From Elysia chlorotica (Eukaryota; Mollusca; Gastropoda; Plakobranchidae): a stretch of DNA of 64,000 nucleotides. Positions within the stretch are counted from its first letter, which is position 1; every line of letters begins with the position of its first letter. Under the pieces are notes generated by a model, which saw only the letters and a list, made by a program, of their open reading frames with translations, was not told the DNA's origin and searched no databases. The stretch lies in contig RQTK01000108.1 of assembly GCA_003991915.1 (NCBI GenBank), positions 608,115-672,114 on the forward strand, written 5' to 3'. The translations under genes and the position numbers were made by a program. Below are positions 39,501 through 52,368 of the stretch, one piece after another.

Positions 39501-42500
39501 AACTGAAAGCTTGTACAGTATACTCATGTCCCGCTTGCATTGGAGTCCACGGAGCAAACCAAGCATGTAGATCTAAATAACTTCCTAAGTCTTAACCCTC
39601 TCTCAAAACATGTATATATGCTATCAAGCATTAGTTACATTTACATATTTGAAACAAAGGCTTGCAAAAGCAATTGCATTCTTGTTTTGTTTCTTTTTAA
39701 ACTAAAAGAACCAAGAGTCACTTTGAGTATTCTCTTTTGGTGGCATTATTATTATAAGGCTTTGACATTTGTTGCATATAACGCTTGAAAGTTGAACATC
39801 AGATCCCATTTAACCTTATTTCTTTTTTAATTCACTACTCAATATTCTACAAGATTTATTAAACATTTAAATATTGCTTTTTTATTTTTTTTGCAATTGC
39901 TTTCTTTTTGTTTTATAGCAAGGTCCAGATTACTTGAATTTTAATATAATTCTACATAGCTGCATACTAATAACTTGAGTTTTTGAAAAAAGGCTCACAC
40001 TGAGTGAGTCACTAATACTTATAGGCATCTTTTCAAACATTATCATACAGATTTTTTTCTCTTATGCTTAACATCTCTTTTCAATATATGTGACTCTTTG
40101 ATTCTGAAACTCTTAACTAGAATGAATGTGATCATCTAATGTTCTTTCTTTAATGTCTTTTTGTTGTGGTTGTTGTTTCCATCTCACTGACTTTTAAAAA
40201 ATAGCCTTTCCTAATATTAAAAAAGAAGAAATTTCTTTGTAATGCTATCATTTTATTATGTTCATGTCTAGTCTTTTCACATCTGTTGTGATTGTAAATA
40301 TGAGACCGTGGACAGTAATGTTTTTTCAACCTATCATATGTACATGAACAAAAATTATATTTTAAACACTGTCTATTAAAAACTGAGTGTTTAAATGAGT
40401 TAGAGAATAAGAACTAAAACTGGAAGAACAAAAATCCTGTTTGGGACTGGGAGATATAACCTAACCTATATCGTGAGTGCAATTTCACAAAGAGTAATCT
40501 GTAATGTTACTTAGCTGGAAGTCATCAGCTCTGCTTTAGTTTTAGAATAAAGAAAGTTAATTTACCAAGCAATAAAGGCACCAGATAAGTAAATTATGCT
40601 GAAGGGTGGGACAATTCAATTCATGAAAAGAAAAATTATCAACAGCTGAGCAAAATTACAAGATGGAGATTGTGAGGCGTTTCTGCTTATCGAGCAAGAC
40701 TCTTGTCTTCCAACAAACAAACTGGAACTAATTATTTGTGAAACTACACTCCCTGTGCAATGCATAATGTCTAATCCACTCGTGTTTGTGATCTTTGGCT
40801 AGAAAAAAGCCTGAATATATACTTCTCTCATGACTGACATGTGACTCACTGAAAGTACTTTTTCAACTCAACTAGAAGTAGAATGTGATGATTCTTTCTT
40901 GATCGTCCCTTTTGTAATGAATTGCACTGACTTTACCACTGCCTCATAAATAAGAAAAATAAATTTTCAAAACACAAAAATATCTTTGTTACTCCTGTTA
41001 AACCTTTTCATATATTTACTTTAATAAATACTATTTTCTTACAAAAAAATAATATTCATCGCAAAAGCAGCTCTCTTTATGCCTTGTTTAACCTGTTTTG
41101 CGTCTTGTCATACCTGTAACCTTTGGTTAGAATGAGCCTGAATACCATGACTCTCGTGATCGAGAGTCCTCAGGTTTACACCAAACAGGGTGTGTCCATC
41201 TCCGTGACTGGCATCGCTCAGGTGAGTACATCGAAGGTCGGCGTGCTATCGGTACCAGAGCTGCGGTACCTCTCATGGCCAATACAATTTGGTTCCTCCT
41301 CCCAGAAGCTGGGAACATACATGTGTACATGTTTTCTCTGGCTGATTGTGGTGTTGCGCTTTATTATTTATAATTTTATCATTGACATAGAGCTTATGTT
41401 ATCTTTAGACTGTCGGCTGAGACATTGATCAGAAATGTTTTATATGCAAGTTCCATTTCAATACCGTCTAAAGGATAAGTCCAATGCAGCTTAGATGATA
41501 AATTGATCATGGCAATAACAATGCATCAATGCTGAAAAAAAAAAGCTTTTTTTACAAAATAGGACTTAAACAATTATATGCATCTCTCCAAAGGATCCTT
41601 TAAACAAAACAAAAATAACAAACTTGAGACAAAGCAGTTGAATCTGTCAAATTTTATGTTTCAATATTATAAACAATGAATGCACCTTAGGATATATATT
41701 GTTTTTGAATGACTCATATTTCACATTTCTGATCCATAGCTCAGCTGGATAGGGTGCATATTATGTTGAATTTTTCTCCTCAAACTCACCAGCTATTATG
41801 GCTTCTATGTGTGTATACTGCAGGAATGTTTAACACTGTGGTACATATTGATTTGCATGGTGATTGTTGTTAAAACAGGCATGCATCTGTTATATGCGTG
41901 TTCTTTCATTCATTCAATCATTTATAAACATTTTTTTCTTGAAGCACTTACAGTGTATACACATTCTCTGGTGTGCAAAGACCTAATTTTGTAAAAGTCT
42001 AAAATTATATGAGTATGGCTTCCCAACCAATTGAAAAAAGAAATATTGGCGAAGTTTCCCAAAATTGCACACATTGTAATATTATAAATGTATGTATATA
42101 GTCATTTCATGTAAATTTGAATCTTTTGCACACTATAAATTGTAATATTTATATTATGCACAGAGGATTTCTAAAACCAAAGAATTTGTCATTAATTTCT
42201 TATTTGAAATCTAGTCAGAAATGCTTTCTCCATCAAACCAAATTTGATCTTGTTAGATATGATTTAAATCACAGTGCCTACTCTTAAATTACTTTGGTAT
42301 TGGGGTAATATGATAAAACAGTCGCAGGGTTGAACTTCAGGGAGAAAACAATGAGAATAGAAAAAATCTGTCTATTTAACATGAAAAACGTTTCAATTTT
42401 ATTGAGTTTTCTTTGGTACAAAAATAGAATACAGTATGGAGATACGCCAGCTCTTTTCTGTACAGCTTAACTGTAGACTAATACTGCCTATGAAATTTGT

Positions 42501-45500
42501 GCAGCTTTTTGAAACTATGTTGCTTTACTAAAAAATCTTTGTAAGTTCATTTCCACAAAATAATTTTGACAATTTTCAAAATATGTGTATGTATGTATAT
42601 AATTATATTTATATATATGCCAACATATATTTCCAAAAAATTTTTTTTTGCATGTGCATGGCTTCTTTATGTGTAACACTATTTTCTTTTTTCTTCTAAT
42701 TTTTTGTTGTTGTTACAACTTTTGGGTTTTTTTAATTTGCGACTCTAGTTTCCCCCTATTTTTGTTCTGTTCCATCGGTGTGCGCCAGGCTCTCTCTGAA
42801 CACAATGACCCTGACAATCGAGAGCCCCAACGTGTACACACAGCTGGGCGTGGCCATCTCCGTCACAGGGATTGCCCAGGTGAGGTAGCGCCAAATGGAC
42901 CATCGGAATCACACAGTCCGGAAGTTAAAGGCAGAGCTAAGGCTTCTCTGTTTTCCAGGCAGGCTTCTTCTGCCTGTCGATATATTTTACACTTGACACT
43001 GTTGGAATACACAGCAACACTTACTTGAAATGTTACTTTCGACATGCTTTAGATTTAAAGTTTCCATTATCCACCAAAACCTCAAGATTGCATTAAGGCC
43101 TGCGGTACATTACATAAAAGTTACACATTTTCAAGGGGGAAAAGTTGGCAGGTCAGAGAGTTCACTAAAGGGCTTATGTGTTGTAATCCATGATACTGTG
43201 ACGCTTTAAGCTAGACTTTCATTTAAAAAAATAAAGATCTAGTTAATATCACTGACATCAGACACCTAAAACACGATTGAGTGAATTTGAAATGGCAAGC
43301 CCTTGTCAAAAAATTAGTAAATTTTTTTTTTTTGCGTTACATAAATTGAAGGGGGTGCTGTTGACTCAGTGGTTAGGGCATTGGGGCCCCCATTGTGAAG
43401 GCCCTGGGTTTGATTCCTGGTGTGGACGTAAATTAATTCTGGGCCCAGAGTGTTAACCCAGATATGAATGTGCAGCTGAGGCTCTTGGATCATGTCTAAA
43501 AAATAAAATGCGTTCAGGAAAGTAATGGCAACATCACAAATACTGTTTGCCTAGTGCAGTCAGGACCTTCACTCTTTGTACTGTCAAAGGTTATGGGACA
43601 AACTTTACTGTTAGATTGAAGGTTACAAAGAATCTAAAAGAAAGAAGAAAACCCCATCTTATTTGCATTTTCATGCAGTTAAAAATTGTCAATCAAGAAC
43701 TTGATAAAGAATCCATTTTCACTGCAGATCATAAATGATTTTGAACTATTCACAGATCGATTCAAAAACAATTCCACCAGTTTTTTTGTTTACATATATA
43801 TGTGGTCATATTTGAACCAGCATAACAAGTTAGCATCAGATCATTAGCCAGTATTTAAGAAATGGCAGTAATGCCTCCATTATTTTGTACTCTTATGAAT
43901 TGTCACAAAATACAAAGCAATCATTCAAAGTAATCTTGCATGCATGATTTTCCACAATAGACCCCGGGTATGTTTTGTGATTCTATCCATGCTGCACAGC
44001 TTTACAAAATAAAGTGGAAAAGAAAAAAAACTGATCATTGACATCACTACGATGATAATATGCATTTACCCCTTCCACATAAACATATAATCACAATATA
44101 ATACATATAATGTATTTGTTTGAGCACACCTAATCTTTTGTTTTACAATCCTTATCACCACAAGTAGTTTCTGCATATTGTGCAGTTGAGAACCACTGAA
44201 ATGCACATGAATCAAGGGTTGGGACTACTAGAAGTTAAACTCTTTTATTTCACCTAACCATTACTATTTCAACTGAGTGGGTTTATGGTATTACTTTGAC
44301 TTCTATACATTACAAAATATTTCAATTTTTCCAATTGTTAAAATGATTGTTTTGGAGAATTGACTCTGTGATCAGTTTGATTTAGTTTGAATATTACCTA
44401 ATGACTTATTGGACACAACTTTTAAAGTTTTATATAATAAAGTATAAAAAAAAACAATTCTAGAGATTTGTAGCAGTTGATGGATTTTGAAGCATCTTCA
44501 AATAATGGCACATATTTTTCATATGTTTGATTTTTTTATTAAAGAAAAAAAAGGTGGAATGATTTTGTATGAAATGCGGTTTAGCACCATTATCAGTGAG
44601 ATACAAAGATATACGTGATATCAACATTAAAGAAATAAAAGATCATTCTATTAAAAAAAATATAGCCTGTGCTGTAATGTTGTAATGGAACAATTTGAAC
44701 AGTAGGCTACTGTTCAAATTGTTCCATTACAACATTACAGCATTTGTAGTACTAGCCTGCTAAAAAGTTGATTGTAACAGATTTGATATTGTGTGTGTGT
44801 AACTATTGTGTTGGACAAACATTTGTTTAGCAGTTCCCCAAGCGTATAAGTATAGAATAGCTTATACTTTTATTTTGCTCTTTGTAGCAACAAGTTTGCT
44901 TTCTCCTTTGTGCCTCTGTTTTAAATCATTATGTAACTAAAAGATGAATGTTTTGTACCGATTTCTAATGAATAAATGAATAAGATACAATTTTTATGGT
45001 TCATTTTACTGTCATTTATTTAAAAAAAAAAAAAAAACTTTAATTTTAGTAAGATTTTATTCTACTAAATTTCAGACAGCAATATATATAACATGCGGTT
45101 TCTTCATCTCTTTCTTTTTAACATCTCTTAATAATAAATAAATAAATAAAAGTTTATTAAATCAAATTTGAGAGTTTTTCAAATTTTCAAATTTTGCCTA
45201 AGAAATGCTAATATAACATGCAAGAGTGATTAAAATGTTGGTAAATTTTAACATCATTTTAAAGTCTCAATAAACTACATGAAGTTTTGAGGAGGAAGAT
45301 AATTAATTCAACTTGTCACCAGTGGTCTGGCAAGTTGGCTTATCACAGAGATATTTCCTTTTTCACAAAGGGTATAATCAATATGTTTGTTCCATGAGTA
45401 CCTATTTCAGGGTGAAGTTAAAACTAAAATATGTCAACTTTTCAAATTATAGCCAAAGAGTCAAAGAGAAACAAAAGTTGATTGCTAGGAAAGAAATAAT

Positions 45501-48500
45501 TTTCTCAAAGTGACAGTTTAACTATATCTATAACGCTTTGACTGTTAGGAGAGGAATAAACCTGTTTTCCCCCACAAATTATCTGAAGACTAAAAAAAAG
45601 AGGAATGAGATATGCCAGTTTGCTAGGTCTGTGACAACATGTCCATGGCAATATTTATCTAGCACTGTTTAATGACCCTATGAAAGCTCTGATCCAATTT
45701 CTTGAATGTGGCTGTTTACCTGGGATTGTTTTTACCGATGTTTCAAGGTGAAAGTCCAGGGCAGCAACGACAAGCTTCTGAAGGCCGCATGCGAACTTTT
45801 CCTGGGCAAGTCCGAGCGCGAGATCCAGAAGGTTGCCCAGGAGACACTGGAGGGCCACCAGAGGGCCATCATGGGCTGCATGACTGTTGAGGTAATACAA
45901 TTACCAATAGTTTTAGGTAATCAGATGGTAATACTAATCGTAATAAGGCCACCAGAGAGCCATTATGGGCTGCATGACTGATGAGGTAATATTACCAATA
46001 GTTTTAGGTAATCAGATGGTAATATTAATCGTAATAAGGCCACCAGAGGGCCATCATGGGCTGCATGACTGTTGAGGTAATACCATTACCAATAGTTTTA
46101 GGTAATCAAATGGTAATACTAATATTAATAAGGCCACCTGAGGGCCATTATGGGCTGCATGACTGTTGAGGTAATATTACCAATAGTTTTAGGTAATCAG
46201 ATGGTAATACTAATGGTAATAAGGCCACCAGAGGGCCATAATGGGCTGCATGACTGTTGAGGTAATATAACCAATAGTTTTAGGTAATCTTTATTATTAA
46301 TGTTAAGAATCATGTGGCACTGCAATTTTAAAGATTTTTGTCTATTTTGAAAACTTTCTTTTCTGCCTCCTAAGTTCTCCTTGGGAACGTCTATAAGGCA
46401 ATACAAGGAACTAATGTTTTAATTTTTTTATAGTGCTTAATCTTTTTTTTCTTAAATCCTATATGTTTAGCAAATCTATATGTCGACACAATACGCCACT
46501 ACTTCTATTTTTTTCTTTAACACTGCTTAATCTCTTTTTTTTTTTAACTCCACCGTTTAGGAAATCTACAAAGACAGAAAGAAGTTCTCCAAGGCTGTGT
46601 TTGAGGTGGCGTCGTCTGATCTGGTCAACATGGGAATCTATGTGGTCAGCTACACACTCAAGGATATCAGGGATGAGGAGGTAGACACTCTGCTCGCTCA
46701 TTCTTTATCTACCTTAGGATATGGGGGACATTACATAAGATAAGACAAAACTTACTAGCCTAGGAATAGGATGTGACTGATATCAACATTTTATTCTTAA
46801 TTCCCACCTAATTAGTTTTTACTAAATAGGGGCTGAATACTTCTGAAAAACTCAATATTAAAATTGAAGGGGTATGTTATATCAAAGTGAAGCCAGTAAG
46901 TGAATTTGACTATGCTCTATTTGGGGATATATAACTTGTTTAGTCAATCATGCTCACTTTCAATTATTTATCACAAAAAATAAGTCATATTGCATTTATT
47001 TTTTCTTCTTAATTTCAATAAATTGATGAACTTCATACATAGGTCTACTTGATGATAAATAATTGCTTTAAAGTATATGTACTTGTAAGCTTCAGAATAT
47101 AAGTTTATGTTACATTTAAATCACTCGATACCTATTTTGCTTTAGAAATCAATATGTTTGAAAACATTATGAAATACTTTGTTTTTGCATTAAAAAACAT
47201 GAAAATGCTCTCTCTTTAATATTTATTTCATACATGTTGCTAACACATTTATTCTAATTGTAAAGGAAATGAAAACATCAAGAATGCAGACTGACCATTT
47301 ACTCAGCAGCGATGGATCTCTTTTTGATTTGAGTCCATTTGACTATTGGAAGAATTCCTATTGATTTTGATTTCTTCATTTTCTTTAGAACTCAAAATTT
47401 GATGCAGGAGCTCTATTTGTCTGATTTCATGAACCATTTTGTTGTTTTGTGTGGGCAATAAGAGGTTTTTGAACTAAAGCATGAAATGATATGAAATGCG
47501 TGGTTGGATTAAAAAAGCTATGTAAAAGACTGGGATGAACAATTTGTTATTTTGCCTCTCATTGTTCATTATAAGTATCTGAGAAAACAATCTTTGTCTC
47601 CATTATGAAAATTCTGTGCTATCTTATTTTATTATACCAGCCTAGTTCAAATCCTTATTGTAAATCACTGAGCTTTAGTATCACAGATGGTGAGGAGCAT
47701 AATATGTAAGATTCTTAGATTGAATTCCTAGATATATTTTGCTGCAAAGAGGTAGAAGTAGAAATGTGCAGTAAAAGTAAATGTGATAAATGGAACACAA
47801 GTCACAAAAAATGTGGATGGGTTTGTGTAGTTATATTTACTTTTAAAGATTTTTTCCTTGAGTCTTGTTGGGTGCGCTTTCAAGATGGCATGCCCTGTGA
47901 ATTAATGATCAAACGGCTCAATGAACGCCTTACATTTTCTGTGCCTAACGCATGTTCCTTCATCCTCAGGGATATTTGCTAGCTTTAGGGAAAGCTCGTA
48001 CCGAGCAGGTGAAGCGCGACGCTCGCATGGGCGAGGCGGAAGCCATGAAAGACTCGGGCATTAAGGTGATGTAGAGAGCTCTTCACTGTACAGTGGAGCA
48101 TCAACATTCACACCAGCTTAACCCTGTATCCTGTAGACTTTACGCTAACACTTCTGCATTTTACTCTAACCTCTTCCTGCCGCATTGAAGAAGCATCTCC
48201 TCAGTTTACTGGTTTATGTGAGGCAACCTGGGCAAATCAGGGACAAGAAGTGATTTAGACTTGTTGAGAATTTTACTTGTTGAAAAGCATCAAATGCACA
48301 ATAGGAGATTGAAACTATCACAATTTTAATTTTCTGTAAAGTTACAGATTTTCAGTTTAAACAGAAATCAGCTGTTAGATTTCAGTGAATTGAAATCAGT
48401 CACCATGCAATTTTATTAATTTGCCATTGTTAACTTATCGCGTTTAAAAACTGAGGAGGTGAGACTATTTTGTAGGCCTACACATAGACCAGATTTATCT

Positions 48501-49974
48501 TCTGAAAGTCTGTAATTTGACTGGGAGTGGCTTCTTTTCTTCTCTCTCTCTTGTGCATGAATGGACAGTATCCTCCAGATGGCAGGGGGTGGTCCCAGAC
48601 CTGAGGCGACCTGTGTTGGTCAGGTGCAGGTCTGTCTGGCTTTTGATCCCTGGCATTGTTTTGTAACAAATTGACTGCCAGTATTCTAGCCCTGAAACTC
48701 TAACGACAGGTCTCCTCTTTCTGAAATGTATTATTCTCCATCTGATCATTCCTTCTTTCTGAACATGGATAAATTAGCTTATTTGAAAAAAAAACAACAA
48801 AAAGTATCTCTCATAAAGATACCAAGAAATCTATGTCAATTTGATACTAAAAACAAGAACTTTTTGACATTAACACTCTATGCTCAAACAAAAAACCGTT
48901 TGGATTGATCAGATGAAAATTGGCCACATGCAATCTGAGGGTGACTGTTCTTTTTTATTTCTTAAAATTTTTTTAATGACTTTCTCACTGCCTTAGCCTT
49001 TGCGTGAAATGTTCTCATTCATATATATACCCACACATATTTGTAGAAGTGCTGCTCTTTGTCCGATTCTATACTTTCTCACATATAAATTGTTGAAAAA
49101 AAAAGCTATTGTCCTTTATCGCTACTAACCGATAGAAAAGTGTAGTTTGTCAGTTATCTAATGTTTCTTGTAATACTGACTCCATCAATATTCAGTCGGT
49201 CTACAGTGAAATCCACGGAATCCACATAAAGTCAATTCCAGCTTGAAGTCAACATCACACGGCTGTCTCAGTAAAGATTTTGTGTTCTCTGTAAACTAAC
49301 AGTAAACTGGATCAAGTCAGCTCTTTCTCAAAGTCAGGACTTATTCCAGCGCCAAGGGGTCCACCCTATCAGGATTCCATGGTAGTTTTGTACTTCACTT
49401 CAACATTAAACTTTACAAAATCCATCCCACTGCAGTATCTTCAAAATTGCGCTCCTTAAGCACTCAATATAAAAATGACGTGAAAACATTTCATGTACAA
49501 GGCAAGAGAAAACCACTAACCCATGTGACCCACTTAACCCAGATTTGTGGTCTTCTTGCAGGCCACACCAAAGACCAGGCAGTTCTGACGTCAGCAACAA
49601 CACTCTTGTTGCGGTTGTGGTTATATAGTTTCCGTTCCGTATCTGTCTGTCCGATGGGTTATGCTCACATTCAAAGGATATTTTTTCTGTTCTCTCTCTC
49701 TTTTCCACGGTCCCCCAATCCTTGTCTTTTTCTCTTTCTTTTTTTTTCATCTCAATTAAATCTCCTCTGATTCATGGTCTAAAATCTTTTTCTTACCTTT
49801 CATCTTTTTTGTTATGTTTTTTTTCTACATTTTTTTTCTTTGTTTCTACCATCTTCTTTATTCTCTTGCCTTTCTTGGTTTGCTGTTTGTCTTTCTGCCT
49901 CTGCCTCTAACTCTCTCTCCCTTTTCTCAATCCTATCTCTCCCCCTTCTCTCTCTCTCTCTCCTTCTCTCTCTC

Positions 49975-50060
<86 letters not shown>

Positions 50061-52191
50061 CCTCTCTCTCTCCCCCTCTCTCCCTCCCCTCAATCTCCCG
50101 CTTTGAAGCACTACCTGAAATCGCTGGGTATGGCTCGGACCGCCCAAGTGAAGTGTGAGGCGAGGAAGGGCGAAGCGGAGGCCCTCAAAGACTCGGGCAT
50201 CAAGGTAGTATCTGCGCCTTGCTTGCTTTCACAGGCAGAACAGTGTCGTTTTTATGGAAGCTTGCTTTTGGTTGTCCGACGTTGCAGTGGTTTTAAGAAG
50301 GACCCCATCCCTCTCACTCTCCACAATCCGCAAACCAAACGAATCGTCAATGTTACCTAGTTACAAGCTATGTGTCTATAGAAGAATCATCAATTTTTCC
50401 TAGTTACAAGCTATGTGCCTATAGAAGAATCATCAATTTTTCCTAGTTACAAGCTATGTGCCTATAGAAGAATCATCAATTTTTCCTAGTTACAAGCTAT
50501 GTGCCTATAGAAGAATCATCAATTTTTTCCTAGTTACAAGCTATGTGCTCATTTTCCAAGGAAAAAATTGGAACATATTATCTTAACAATCCTTTGATTT
50601 TAAATCAATAGTTCCACAAACATAACATTTAACAATAAAATTAATTGTTTTGGTAATCTTTGAAAATTCAATTTGAAAATAACACATTCAAAAAAGTTAT
50701 TGAAGCTTGCAAGTTGAATACGCAACAAATGGGCCCATAATTGGATTTCAATATAAGCAGTGCAGGGAAAAGGAAAGTAGTTTTATAGCAGTTAATGGAA
50801 TTTGCTGTTTCACTTGGATTAAACTGGGTGTTATTGCTTGGCGTTGTTATTGTTTCGCTTGTTATGTTCATAGTTGCTCATTGTTAATGTTATAACCCTG
50901 TGTTCATTTTGTTCTTTTATTGATGAACTTGAGCGGAATTTCGCAAACCTTCTCAATTTTAATGTGATGCACTTTATTCAATAGCAAAGTGTTGCGTGTA
51001 GAGATTGATGCAGTACACTAGATCTGTTTTTTGAAGAGTGGAGAAAGTCACAGTTGATATGTGATTTGTTAACATTCTCTTGACTGAAATGATATTCTAT
51101 AGAGATATTATACCTTTTGGTAATTGAAAATTCATTTCCTTTAGTATAATTGAGTCCCTTTGACCACAATCTTGTCATAGGGGCTGCAGCTTGAATGAGG
51201 TTTTGGGCCATCTGTCTCAGAAGTTCTATAATTATTCATTTCAGAGGGAAAAGGTCAGAAAAGGCTAAAACGTATTGGGCCTAGAGCGCTCACTTTGTAG
51301 AGCTCTCTGCTGGTTTTTTCGGGAAACCTGAGGAAATATGAGACTTATTGAACTCAAAGATTACTTTTTTTATTGCAGTTTCTTAGTTCCTTGATGCGTT
51401 CATAAAATGGTCTATTGTATACGACCTATTCACAAACAATTGAAACCAAAAGCGAGATGCTCCCGTCTCCACATGAGAATGTTTGTTGTTGTTTGCATGG
51501 GTTAAGGAGTTACCTCCCCTGCTGCTCTCACTGTCCTCGACAGTGATGGAGAATCAAACAAGTTTTTTTCCCGTAGCTGCTTAATCATTCTTGCATGCGT
51601 CAAATCGGTGTTGTTTCAATTATGTTAAATTACATCTAGTGCTTTTGACTTAGGCTACTTGTTAAAGCATCATATATTTTTCTGATTGCTTTCAATAAGG
51701 ACAAGTTTTTTTCTTTTTATTAGAAATATTTTCCTTAATTTTCTCTCTGATGCCAGAAATATTACATTTTAAATAAGATTTTCAAATTTTTTCACCCATA
51801 GAACCATACCTACCCATTTTCTTTTTTTAGCACCAGTCTAATGATTCTATTTTAATTTGTATTGTAATTATTGCTTGCATGCTTCTAACACATCCTTTAA
51901 TTTAAAAAAAAATAGTCAAGAAGTGTGATAGCAGACTACTCTTGAAAAAAAATTCTTTTCTATTGTATGTTTTTATTTGTAATTTTCCTGATGTTATGCA
52001 GTAGGATTTTACACTTATATTCCTAAAAAAATGGTATTCATTTTATTTTGAATGAAAAGCAATAAGTTTGTGATCTCTGATAATACTTTCTTTATGATAT
52101 TGCATGCTGTACCTCAATTCTACAAATTTATGATATATGAAATAAGTATCATAATCTTGGTAACAATGAAAAAAAAAAGTTGATATTAATG

Positions 52192-52251
<60 letters not shown>

Positions 52252-52318
52252 TTAATAATAATAATNNNNNNNNNNNNNNNNNNNNNNNNNNNNNNNNNNN
52301 NNNNNNNNNNNNNNNNNN

Positions 52319-52368
<50 letters not shown>

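Noticed and set aside
44671-44741. Palindrome as a microRNA precursor
   Set aside because: The arms match perfectly with a 1-base loop and extend equally to both ends, unlike a miRNA hairpin with mismatches and a real loop.
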